Assembly (NCBI GenBank): GCA_947450015.1
Contig: CANFUB010000134.1
Location: 1-7,040 of the forward strand
Origin: Bacteroidota bacterium
Lineage (GTDB): Bacteria; Bacteroidota; Bacteroidia; NS11-12g; UBA955
Direction: 5' to 3'
DNA: 7,040 nt
This document shows positions 1 to 5,996 of this stretch, piece by piece. The notes under the pieces are model-generated. The model had not been told where the DNA came from, did not search any database, and saw only the letters and a list, made by a program, of their open reading frames with translations. Position numbers and translations under genes: made by a program. Numbering within the stretch: position 1 is the stretch's first letter; the number at the start of each line of letters is the position of its first letter.

Positions 1-1591
1 CAGTCCATGAAGCACCCTCATTTTCGGAAACAAAAAGTACATTGCCCGCAGCGTATAATCTTTTAGGATTGTGGGGTGAAAAGAAAATAGGGAAGTTCCA
101 TTGAAAACGGTATTTCTGTATATCGGCACCAGCGCCTAATGGATTCACTGGCCACACACTAATTTGTCTGTTTTCGCCTGTACTATGGTCGAGGCGACCG
201 AGGTAACCACAATAATTGCCGCCATAAACAACTTCTGGATTCAATGGATCTGCAACGATGTAACCACTTTCAAAACCTGCTGTAGATTCCCAATCACCAT
301 TGCCTATTCTATCACCATTGCTGCGCGATAATATTCTTACCGAACTATTGTCTTGTTGTGCACCAAGTATGCGATAGGGATAATGGTTGTCGGTACTTAC
401 TCTGTAAAATTGCGCAGTCGGTTGATTGTAATAGGTACTCCAATGCTCACCACCATCGAAAGAAATCTGTGCGCCACCATCATCGCCAATCACCATGCGT
501 TTGCCGTCTTCTGGATCAATCCATAAATCATGGTGGTCGCCATGGGGTGTATAAATCACTTTGAAGGTAACACCCCCATCAGTACTTTTCAAGAAATCAA
601 CATTCAATACATAAACAACATTCGATTGTTGTGGATCTACAAACACTTTTGAATAATACCATGCGCGTTGTCGAATATCGCTGCTACTGTTTTTAAGTTG
701 CCATGTTTCACCGGCATCTTCACTTACATACAAACCGCCTTTGTCATTTTCGATGATTGCATATACCAAATCAGGATTCGATTTGCTAACGTTTACGCCA
801 ATAATTCCCAAAATGCTTTTATTTGGGAAGCCTTTCTTGTCGTTGAGCTTTTGCCATGTTTCACCACCATCGGTACTTTTCCATAGGGCACTTCCTTTAC
901 CGCCACTTTCTAAGGAATAAGGGGTGCGAATAACGGTCCATGTACTTGCATATAAAGTTTGAGGATTACCTGGTTCCATTGCCAAATCTACTGCACCACT
1001 TTGGGCATCGCTGAACAATACTTTGCGCCATGTCTTACCGCCATCTGTCGTTTTATAAACGCCTCGCTCGTTGTTAGGTCCAAACAAATGCCCAATGGCT
1101 GCCACCCATACGATGTCTGGATTTTTTGGATGAATTACTATGCGCACAATATGGCGTGTGTCTTTTAGTCCAAGGTTTTTCCAAGTGCGTCCAGCATCAC
1201 TGGTGCGCCAAATACCAAACCCTTCACTTACATTGCCTCTCAAAGTATTTTCACCTTCGCCAACATACATAACATCAGCATCGCTCGGGGCAATGGCAAC
1301 AGAACCAATAGACCCACCAAAGTATTTATCTGAAATATTTTTCCAATTGCTGCCACCATCAATGGTTTTCCATAAGCCACCACCGGTGGTGCCGTTGTAG
1401 AAAATATTTTTATGGGTTAAGTCGCCACAAACCGCGCCACTTCTGCCACCGCGGAAAGGACCCACCAAACGAAATTGCGTGGTTTTTAATAAAGTGCTAT
1501 CTGTTTTATCTGTAGGACTGGATGCTTTTTTTTGAGCAACCATCAGTTGGGAAAAGGAGAGGAGTAAACAGCATACAAAGATTTTTTTCAT
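1..1591 (-). CDS. Secreted VPS10/sortilin-like Asp-box beta-propeller protein, N-terminal part (3' end outside window)
   Basis: The frame is open from the ATG at 1591 to the window edge and gives 530 residues. Residues 1-20 form a signal peptide: MKK, a hydrophobic core, and a likely cut after MVA before QKK. The mature part opens with a GPFRGGRSG motif (44-52), characteristic of the large Bacteroidota 'glycosyl hydrolase/VPS10 domain' proteins. Eight Asp-box-like motifs (S/T-x-D-x-G-x-x-W) follow near residues 76, 130, 181, 239, 290, 336, 377 and 522. The one at 336 ends in Phe and the last is degenerate (SENEGASW). GAQQDN at 410-415 is another family hallmark. Asp-boxes mark blade turns in beta-propellers of sialidases, sortilin and related proteins. 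Homologues are often called glycosyl hydrolases, but I see no catalytic site that proves hydrolysis. Such proteins are usually about 1,000 residues, so roughly half is missing here. It is probably exported to the periplasm or surface; any C-terminal sorting domain lies outside the window. It has its own candidate promoter. Confidence 0.9.
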   Translation of the reverse strand, partial: MKKIFVCCLLLSFSQLMVAQKKASSPTDKTDSTLLKTTQFRLVGPFRGGRSGAVCGDLTHKNIFYNGTTGGGLWKTIDGGSNWKNISDKYFGGSIGSVAIAPSDADVMYVGEGENTLRGNVSEGFGIWRTSDAGRTWKNLGLKDTRHIVRIVIHPKNPDIVWVAAIGHLFGPNNERGVYKTTDGGKTWRKVLFSDAQSGAVDLAMEPGNPQTLYASTWTVIRTPYSLESGGKGSALWKSTDGGETWQKLNDKKGFPNKSILGIIGVNVSKSNPDLVYAIIENDKGGLYVSEDAGETWQLKNSSSDIRQRAWYYSKVFVDPQQSNVVYVLNVDFLKSTDGGVTFKVIYTPHGDHHDLWIDPEDGKRMVIGDDGGAQISFDGGEHWSTYYNQPTAQFYRVSTDNHYPYRILGAQQDNSSVRILSRSNGDRIGNGDWESTAGFESGYIVADPLNPEVVYGGNYCGYLGRLDHSTGENRQISVWPVNPLGAGADIQKYRFQWNFPIFFSPHNPKRLYAAGNVLFVSENEGASWT

Positions 1592-1617
1592 GGCAATATT
1601 TTATTAATCGTATTGCG

Positions 1618-1648
1618 CAAATCTAGGATTATTTTTAAGATACGGAAA
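1618..1648 (-). promoter_or_regulatory. Candidate sigma-ABfr-type promoter of the VPS10-like gene
   Basis: On the minus strand TAGATTTG (1625 to 1618) matches the Bacteroidota -7 consensus TAnnTTTG exactly. It is preceded after 19 nt by TTTC (1648 to 1645), one base off the -33 element TTTG. The start codon at 1591 is 26 nt downstream of the -7 box, leaving a short A/T-rich leader without a Shine-Dalgarno sequence, as is normal in this phylum. The site lies in the 68-nt gap after the DUF2007 gene, so the propeller gene can be transcribed on its own. Read by eye; no start-site data. Confidence 0.6.
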
Positions 1649-1659
1649 TGGAATTGTAA

Positions 1660-2055
1660 CTATCCCTTCATGTTATTTTGTAAGGATAGCAAATACCAAA
1701 TAAAAAATGCCAAGGCAAGTAGAAGTGCAACAATGATAATGCCTTTGTATTCAACAAACCATTTAAGCTTGTGTTCGACATGTGGTGCAGATTTTTGAGC
1801 GTGGTAGTTTTTTAAGGCAGCATAGTCTTCCGCATTTAAATAGTCACCTTCTTTTAGAATTTCTATTGCTTCTGGAATATCGGCTTCAAGTACTTGCAAT
1901 TGAACACCTCCAATCGCATTCGAATAAAGTGAGGCAATCTGAGAAAAATTTTCATTTTTGATAAAACATTGAATGCCTTCCGATTCTAATCGGCCTTTTA
2001 AAACAGCCAATTCGTAGGCAAAGGTAAATGTTTTGATGGTGATAAATTTTTGCAT
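1660..2055 (-). CDS. DUF2007 family protein with C-terminal membrane anchor
   Basis: The product has 131 residues. Residues 3-69 match the DUF2007 pattern ('putative prokaryotic signal-transducing protein'). There is an opening beta strand (KFITIKTF), a helix carrying LKGRLESEGIQCFIKNE (19-35), NAIGGVQLQV (46-55), then a D-x-x-x-A-x-x-I-L segment (59-67). The fold is a small ferredoxin-like alpha/beta domain related to the PII-like group, but its ligand and role are not established. A charged linker with several His (85-98) leads to one strongly hydrophobic helix at about 104-125, so the domain should sit in the cytoplasm tethered to the inner membrane, with a very short tail outside. There is no signal peptide. 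The ATG at 2055 is preceded by an A-rich leader without Shine-Dalgarno. It lies between the exported His/Cys-rich gene and the propeller gene on the same strand. A hairpin terminator ends 17 nt before its start, so its own promoter is unclear. Confidence 0.8.
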   Translation of the reverse strand: MQKFITIKTFTFAYELAVLKGRLESEGIQCFIKNENFSQIASLYSNAIGGVQLQVLEADIPEAIEILKEGDYLNAEDYAALKNYHAQKSAPHVEHKLKWFVEYKGIIIVALLLALAFFIWYLLSLQNNMKG

Positions 2056-2072
2056 GGTATTTTAATTAAACT

Positions 2073-2103
2073 AAAAAGGGCTTGAAATACTTCAAACCCT
2101 TTT
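2073..2103 (-). terminator. Hairpin terminator or attenuator between the 2125-2622 gene and the DUF2007 gene
   Basis: In the minus-strand RNA the arms AAAAGGGUUUGAA (2103 to 2091) and UUCAAGCCCUUUU (2086 to 2074) form a 13-bp stem with one U-G pair around a GUAU loop, and run into a U tract at 2077-2073. In the plus direction the same position is a C-A mismatch, so the structure is better suited to minus-strand transcripts. It lies 21 nt after the stop codon of the upstream gene and 17 nt before the DUF2007 ATG. Confidence 0.75.
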
Positions 2104-2124
2104 CAATATTGGTTGAAATGGTAA

Positions 2125-2622
2125 TTAACTATTAGATTTTTTTTTGCCTTTTTTCTCAGATTTCTTTTCAGTTTTTTTCTCTGATTTTTTCTCTGATTTC
2201 TTGTCGTGGTCGTGTTCTTCACCTTCGTGTTTTTCTTCTGAAATGCGACATTTTTCAACTATTTGATGAAAAATTTCATGTGCTTCTGTAATTAATTTTT
2301 TAAGGTCAGCATCGCTTTTGTTAGCCATTACTGCAGCATTTAATTCTTCGCATTTCGCCACTAATAAAGCCAATGTTTTGGTGGTTTCTTCTTTGTTATA
2401 ATCTGCAGGAATTGCAGAGGCTTGCCATACTTTAGCTTTAGCTAATAAGGTTGCAGCACTGTCTTTAACAGGTTGTAAATTGCCTTCTTCAGCAGGGTGG
2501 AAGGTTTTACTCATTACAGAGTGGAATCTTTTTAATTCAGCCCAATTGCCTTTGTCGGCAAAAGCAGTTTGGAAAGTTAAGAATGCTACTAAGGCAAGTG
2601 TGATTTTTTTAATTGAATTCAT
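2125..2622 (-). CDS. Small exported helical protein with conserved-looking His/Cys residues and a His- and Lys/Glu-rich tail; function unknown
   Basis: The product has 165 residues. Residues 1-22 are a clear type I signal peptide (NSIKK, hydrophobic core, cut at AFA/D), so the protein is periplasmic or secreted. The mature region to about 125 is predicted to be all helical, in a helix-loop-helix pattern like a small four-helix bundle. The motif FHSVMSKTFHPAEEGN (33-48) and the later EAHEIFHQIVEKC (113-125) place His34, Met37, His42, Cys91, His115, His119 and Cys125 where they could bind a metal. There is no CxxCH haem site, so it is not a c-type cytochrome. After residue 130 comes HEGEEHDHD and then four SEKK/TEKK repeats ending in a Lys-rich tail. 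I recognise the general type (uncharacterised Bacteroidota secreted proteins) but not a named family. Metal binding is my inference. It has its own promoter-like site and terminator, so it is probably a single-gene transcript with some read-through. Confidence 0.8.
   Translation of the reverse strand: MNSIKKITLALVAFLTFQTAFADKGNWAELKRFHSVMSKTFHPAEEGNLQPVKDSAATLLAKAKVWQASAIPADYNKEETTKTLALLVAKCEELNAAVMANKSDADLKKLITEAHEIFHQIVEKCRISEEKHEGEEHDHDKKSEKKSEKKTEKKSEKKGKKKSNS
2149..2202 (-). repeat. Short 12-nt tandem repeat encoding S/T-E-K-K units
   Basis: Within the 3' end of the 2125-2622 gene a roughly 12-nt unit repeats about four times and encodes KK-SEKK-SEKK-TEKK-SEKK (residues 141-158). The copies are imperfect at the third codon position. 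The tract is highly basic and probably disordered. Such runs can change length by slippage, so this tail may vary between strains. Confidence 0.7.
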
Positions 2623-2656
2623 TGTGTGTTTGATTTTAATGTAATTTTTATACTTA

Positions 2657-2688
2657 CAAAGCTATTGCTATAATATGGGAATGTCAAT
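2657..2688 (-). promoter_or_regulatory. Candidate promoter of the 2125-2622 gene
   Basis: Minus-strand TAGCTTTG (2664 to 2657) fits the TAnnTTTG -7 consensus. A 20-nt spacer separates it from ATTG (2688 to 2685), a near match to the -33 element TTTG. The start codon at 2622 is 34 nt below the -7 box. No Shine-Dalgarno is seen before the ATG, as usual in Bacteroidota. Confidence 0.6.
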
Positions 2689-2756
2689 AAATACTTAGTC
2701 GAACTTTCCACATGCTCAACTTGTATTAAATAACAATTTCTCCTTGATTTTCAGAT

Positions 2757-2788
2757 GCTGAAATTTTCATTTTTAATGCATATGTTTG
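2757..2788 (+). promoter_or_regulatory. Candidate promoter of the 2805-3344 gene, with a weak -33 box
   Basis: TATGTTTG (2781-2788) is an exact TAnnTTTG -7 match, 16 nt before the ATG at 2805. Twenty nt upstream of it is GCTG (2757-2760), only a poor -33 box. A small dyad, TTTCAG-ATG-CTGAAA (2749-2763), overlaps this position and could be an operator, which would fit a promoter that needs activation. That last point is speculation. Confidence 0.45.
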
Positions 2789-2804
2789 TCTAAAATAATT
2801 CAAC

Positions 2805-3344
2805 ATGACCATACGTAATTTGTTAAATTTGATCATTAAGGTTATAGGCATTTTGTTCATCCGCGACTTGTTTAGCCTTCTGCCTCAGTTGTTATCTTCC
2901 TTTGTTTTGTTCAGAGAACCAGAAACTTTTGAAGAAGGTATGATGGCTTTTGTATTGACGGCAATCATGATTCTGCTTTATTTGATAGTGGCGAGGTTAT
3001 TCATTTTTAAATCCGAAACACTTATTGATTTTCTGCGCCTCGACCACGATTTTGAAGAGGAAAGATTAACCATACAAATGCACCGTTCAACCTTGTTGAG
3101 TATATCAATAATCGTTATTGGCGGATTGATGGTGGCAGATGGTATTCCCAAATTATGTCAAGGTATTTATGAGTATAATTTCAATAAACGCTATTCTTTG
3201 GGTCTAACTTATTATAACAACGCCAAGCTCTACAGTGCAATCGCAACCGTTTCAATTGGTGCTATAATAATGACCTTGCAACAACGCCTTGTCAATTTAA
3301 TTGAGGCGAAGCGCATCAGAAATACAGAGGAAGTGGAGGACTAA
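2805..3344 (+). CDS. Four-helix inner-membrane protein of unknown function
   Basis: The product has 179 residues. Four hydrophobic segments are visible at about 5-36 (long, broken by an Arg-Asp at 20-21), 47-68, 95-115 and 142-162. Between the second and third is a charged loop (69-94) with LRLDHDFEEERL. Between the third and fourth is a Tyr/Asn-rich loop (121-141, including YEYNFNKRY and LTYYNN). The C-terminus is charged (EAKRIRNTEEVED). There is no cleavable signal peptide and no catalytic motif I recognise. The even helix count and the positive charges at 2-20 and 160-172 suggest both ends are cytoplasmic. I do not recognise a named family. It is the only complete plus-strand gene here, transcribed away from the His/Cys-rich protein gene and towards pnp, and it ends at a strong bidirectional terminator. 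It is therefore a single-gene transcript with no operon context to suggest a role. Confidence 0.8.
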   Translation: MTIRNLLNLIIKVIGILFIRDLFSLLPQLLSSFVLFREPETFEEGMMAFVLTAIMILLYLIVARLFIFKSETLIDFLRLDHDFEEERLTIQMHRSTLLSISIIVIGGLMVADGIPKLCQGIYEYNFNKRYSLGLTYYNNAKLYSAIATVSIGAIIMTLQQRLVNLIEAKRIRNTEEVED

Positions 3345-3382
3345 TATCTTCAACTTAACATCTTTTTATATCTGATAGGCAT

Positions 3383-3417
3383 AAAAAAAACCTCCTAATT
3401 GCTTAGGAGGTTTTTTT
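3383..3417. terminator. Strong bidirectional intrinsic terminator between the 2805-3344 gene and pnp
   Basis: A perfect 15-bp inverted repeat (AAAAAAACCTCCTAA at 3384-3398 and its complement at 3403-3417) surrounds the 4-nt loop TTGC. Each strand has a GC-containing stem core followed by seven or eight U residues, so it can end the plus-strand membrane-protein transcript (stop at 3344) and the minus-strand pnp transcript (stop at 3433, only 16 nt away). Confidence 0.93.
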
Positions 3418-3432
3418 ATATAGTTACAACAA

Positions 3433-5589
3433 TTAACCTTGTTGTTTTTGTTGATCTTGGGTTGGTTTTGGCAACAAAGCTTTGCGAGACAATCTTAATT
3501 TACCAGTCTTTTTATCGACTTCAATTAATTTCACTTCTACGATATCTCCTTCTTTGAAGATACCATCCATTTTGTTGATTCTATCCCAACTGATTTCACT
3601 GATGTGCAATAAACCATCTTTACCAGGTAGTATTTCAACAAAAGCACCGAACTCAACAATACTTCTTACTTTACCTTCATAGATTGCACCTACTTCAGGA
3701 ACAGCTACGATACCTTTGATAATTTTGATTGCTGCCGCCATACTTGCGCCATCATTTGACATAATTTCTACGATACCAGTATTTTCAACTTCAGTAATTG
3801 AAATAACTGCACCAGTTTCTTTTTGTATGCCTTGAATCACTTTACCTCCAGGTCCGATAACGGCACCGATTTGGTCTTTATCGATAATGATTCTTTCAAT
3901 TCTTGGAGTATGTGGTTTGTAATCAGTATTTGGTTTTTCTAAGGTCTTATTCATTTCACCTAAGATGTGCGCTCTGCCTTTTCTAGCTTGTTCTAGGGCT
4001 TCCTCTAACATCTCCCAACGCAATCCATTGATTTTAATATCCATTTGACAAGCAGTAATACCTTTGGCAGTACCTACTACTTTAAAGTCCATATCGCCTA
4101 AGTGATCTTCATCGCCTAAGATATCGGTTAAGATACTGTATTTGCCAGTTTTCTCATCGCTGATTAAACCCATTGCAACACCACTTACACCGCCTTTAAC
4201 TTTAATACCAGCATCCATTAATGCAAGGCTACCTGCACATACTGTTGCCATACTACTAGAACCATTCGATTCTAAAATATCACTTACAATACGAATAACA
4301 TATGGGTTGTCTTCAACTTCTGGCAAAGATTTTTTCAAACCTCTTAAAGCCAAGTTACCATGACCGATTTCTCTTCTGCTTGTACCTCTGTTTGGTCTCG
4401 CTTCTCCTGTAGAGAATGAAGGGAAGTTATAGTGTAACATTAAACGGCTATAGCCAGCTTGCATAGGTGCATCTAACAATTGCTCATCTAATTTACCACC
4501 TAAGGTAACTGAAGTTACTGATTGGGTTTCGCCTCTTGTAAATACTGCAGAACCGTGGGCTGCTGGTAAATAACCAACTTCCGACCAGATAGGACGAACC
4601 TCATCTAATTTACGGCCATCTAAACGAATGCTTTCGTCAAGAATCATTCTACGCATGGCTTCTTTTTCTACATCGTGGTAGTATTTTTTAGCCAATGCAG
4701 ATTGCGCAGATTTTTCTTCATCTGTTAAACCGTCAAGGTATTCTGTGATGATTGCTTTGAATTTTTCACTTCTTTCTGCTTTAGGAGCGCCACTTTTTGC
4801 TACAGCATAAACTTTATCGTAGGTAAGTTCCCAGATTTTTTTTCTTAATTCTTCATCATTGGTTTCGTGGTTATAAACCCTTGCAGGTTTTCTACCTCCC
4901 ATTTGATTACATAAATCCCACTGCGCTGCGCATTGTAATTTGATGGCATCATGACCGAATTTAACAGCCTCTAACATTTCGGCTTCGCTAATTTCGTTGA
5001 ACTCGCCTTCCACCATGTTAATGTCTTTTTCAGTACCAGACACAATCATATCGAAAGTCGATTTTTCCATTTCAGAAAGGGTAGGGTTAAGTACCAACTG
5101 ACCATCAATTTTTGCTACTCTTACTTCAGAGATAGGTCCTTCGAAAGGAATATCACTTACCATTAAAGCAGATGATGCAGCCAATCCAACTAGGCAATCA
5201 GGTGGAAAGTTTTTATCGCTGCTCATTAAGGTTACCATTACTTGGGTATCGGCATGGTAATCGCTAGGGAATAGGGGTCTTAATGCTCTATCAATGATAC
5301 GGCATACTAAGATTTCGTATTCAGTAGGGCGGGCTTCACGTCTAAAAAAGCTACCTGGTATACGACCAACGGCAGCAAATTTTTCTTGATAGTCGACAGT
5401 CAATGGCATAAAATCTACACCATCTTTAGCTTCTTTGTTCGAAACAACGGTTGCAAGCAACATGGTGTCTCCGCATTTTACCACAACGCTACCATCAGCT
5501 TGTTTGGCTAAAATACCTGTTTCAATTTCGATGGATTTTCCATTGCCCGTTTGTATTGAGCTTCTAAATCCTTGGGGTTTATTTGACAT
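3433..5589 (-). CDS. pnp: Polynucleotide phosphorylase (polyribonucleotide nucleotidyltransferase)
   Basis: PNPase degrades RNA 3' to 5' by phosphorolysis, releasing nucleoside diphosphates, and can add 3' tails in reverse. It works as a trimer in the cytoplasm. The 718 residues compare well with the roughly 711 of E. coli. Domain order is complete. The first RNase PH-like domain (about 12-145) includes FFRRE (81-85) and the EILVCRIIDRALRPLFP block. An all-alpha linker domain follows (about 240-320). The second RNase PH-like domain (about 323-545) has LDGR (323-326), HGSAVFTRGETQ (345-356), the phosphate-binding Ser cluster SNGSSSMA (441-448) and the acidic GDEDHLGDMD (492-501) that binds catalytic metal. 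The KH domain (about 560-620) has GPGG (579-582) as its GxxG loop. The S1 domain (about 633-703) has FGAFVEILPGKDGLLHISEIS. A short Gln-rich tail ends the protein. It follows rpsO after a hairpin and a G-free leader, the same rpsO-pnp order seen in many bacteria, where PNPase often controls its own mRNA. Confidence 0.98.
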   Translation of the reverse strand: MSNKPQGFRSSIQTGNGKSIEIETGILAKQADGSVVVKCGDTMLLATVVSNKEAKDGVDFMPLTVDYQEKFAAVGRIPGSFFRREARPTEYEILVCRIIDRALRPLFPSDYHADTQVMVTLMSSDKNFPPDCLVGLAASSALMVSDIPFEGPISEVRVAKIDGQLVLNPTLSEMEKSTFDMIVSGTEKDINMVEGEFNEISEAEMLEAVKFGHDAIKLQCAAQWDLCNQMGGRKPARVYNHETNDEELRKKIWELTYDKVYAVAKSGAPKAERSEKFKAIITEYLDGLTDEEKSAQSALAKKYYHDVEKEAMRRMILDESIRLDGRKLDEVRPIWSEVGYLPAAHGSAVFTRGETQSVTSVTLGGKLDEQLLDAPMQAGYSRLMLHYNFPSFSTGEARPNRGTSRREIGHGNLALRGLKKSLPEVEDNPYVIRIVSDILESNGSSSMATVCAGSLALMDAGIKVKGGVSGVAMGLISDEKTGKYSILTDILGDEDHLGDMDFKVVGTAKGITACQMDIKINGLRWEMLEEALEQARKGRAHILGEMNKTLEKPNTDYKPHTPRIERIIIDKDQIGAVIGPGGKVIQGIQKETGAVISITEVENTGIVEIMSNDGASMAAAIKIIKGIVAVPEVGAIYEGKVRSIVEFGAFVEILPGKDGLLHISEISWDRINKMDGIFKEGDIVEVKLIEVDKKTGKLRLSRKALLPKPTQDQQKQQG

Positions 5590-5642
5590 ATTTAATTATT
5601 TTTTGTTAGTGTTTGTTGATTTTGTTGAGTGTTTTAGTGTGG
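5590..5642 (-). promoter_or_regulatory. G-free, unstructured 5' leader of pnp
   Basis: The 53 nt before the pnp start contain no G in the minus-strand RNA. They carry repeated A/C units, two CAACAAA and one CTAACAAA, before the A/U-rich start region. Without G the leader can form neither G-C nor G-U pairs, so it should stay single-stranded. No TAnnTTTG element is visible in it. It could be a landing site for KH/S1 proteins, including PNPase itself; that is inference. Confidence 0.4.
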
Positions 5643-5649
5643 CCGAAAC

Positions 5650-5680
5650 AAAAAAAGCCCTCCGATTGGGGGGCTTTTTT
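5650..5680 (-). terminator. Hairpin terminator after rpsO, upstream of pnp
   Basis: A 7-bp GC-rich stem (GCCCTCC at 5657-5663 and GGGGGGC at 5668-5674, loop GATT) is flanked by seven A and six T. In the minus-strand RNA it is followed by seven U, the form expected after rpsO (stop at 5715), but has one C-A mismatch in the stem. In the plus-strand RNA that position is a stable U-G pair, although no plus-strand gene is seen upstream. Partial termination here would lower pnp relative to rpsO. Confidence 0.75.
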
Positions 5681-5714
5681 AAATAAAATAATATTAGATA
5701 GATGGGTTAGCGAA

Positions 5715-5984
5715 TTATTTTCTGATACCAAGTGCCTTAATAAGGTCACGGTATTTGAAAATATCTTGCTTTGCCAAATAATCTAAAAGTGCTCTGCGTT
5801 TACCTACTAGTTTAACTAGGCTTAATTCAGAAGCGAAATCTTTTTTGTTGATTTTCAAGTGGCCGGTGATGAAATTGATTCTTTCAGTAAACATAGCAAT
5901 CTGAGCTTCAGTACTGCCTGTATTTGTTTCACTACCACCGAATTTAGTGAAAATATCTTTTTTGTCTTGAGTTGATAAATGCAT
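5715..5984 (-). CDS. rpsO: 30S ribosomal protein S15
   Basis: S15 is a primary binder of the central domain of 16S rRNA (three-way junction of helices 20-22) and takes part in the B4 bridge to the 50S subunit. The 89 residues match the E. coli length exactly and align without gaps: NTGSTEAQIA (21-30), HLK (42-44), KKD (47-49), LVGKRRALLDYL (59-70) and the YRDLIKALGIR end. His42, Asp49 and Ser52, the residues that contact the rRNA G-U/G-C motif in known S15, are all present. It begins 12 nt after the rpmA stop and is probably cotranscribed with rplU-rpmA. A hairpin terminator follows before pnp. Start: ATG at 5984, the standard N-terminus. Confidence 0.97.
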   Translation of the reverse strand: MHLSTQDKKDIFTKFGGSETNTGSTEAQIAMFTERINFITGHLKINKKDFASELSLVKLVGKRRALLDYLAKQDIFKYRDLIKALGIRK

Positions 5985-5996
5985 GGTTATAATATA

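Noticed and set aside
358..1400. Several plus-strand reading frames of 60-90 codons
   Set aside because: They lie antisense to the Asp-box protein gene, whose 530-codon frame has clear motifs throughout; the antisense peptides look like shadows with no family features.
1592..1659. Terminator between the DUF2007 gene and the propeller gene
   Set aside because: No stable stem with a U tract was found in the 68-nt gap; only a promoter-like site is supported.
2125..2622. Possible c-type cytochrome
   Set aside because: The helical pattern is reminiscent of cytochrome c', but there is no CxxCH; the two cysteines (91 and 125) are far apart.
3482..4363. Plus-strand frames of 66 and 73 codons inside pnp
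   Set aside because: They are antisense to conserved PNPase domains and have no start context or recognisable motifs.
5435..5686. Plus-strand frame of 83 codons over the pnp start and leader
   Set aside because: It is antisense to the pnp N-terminus and runs into the rpsO hairpin; its composition reflects the T-rich leader complement.
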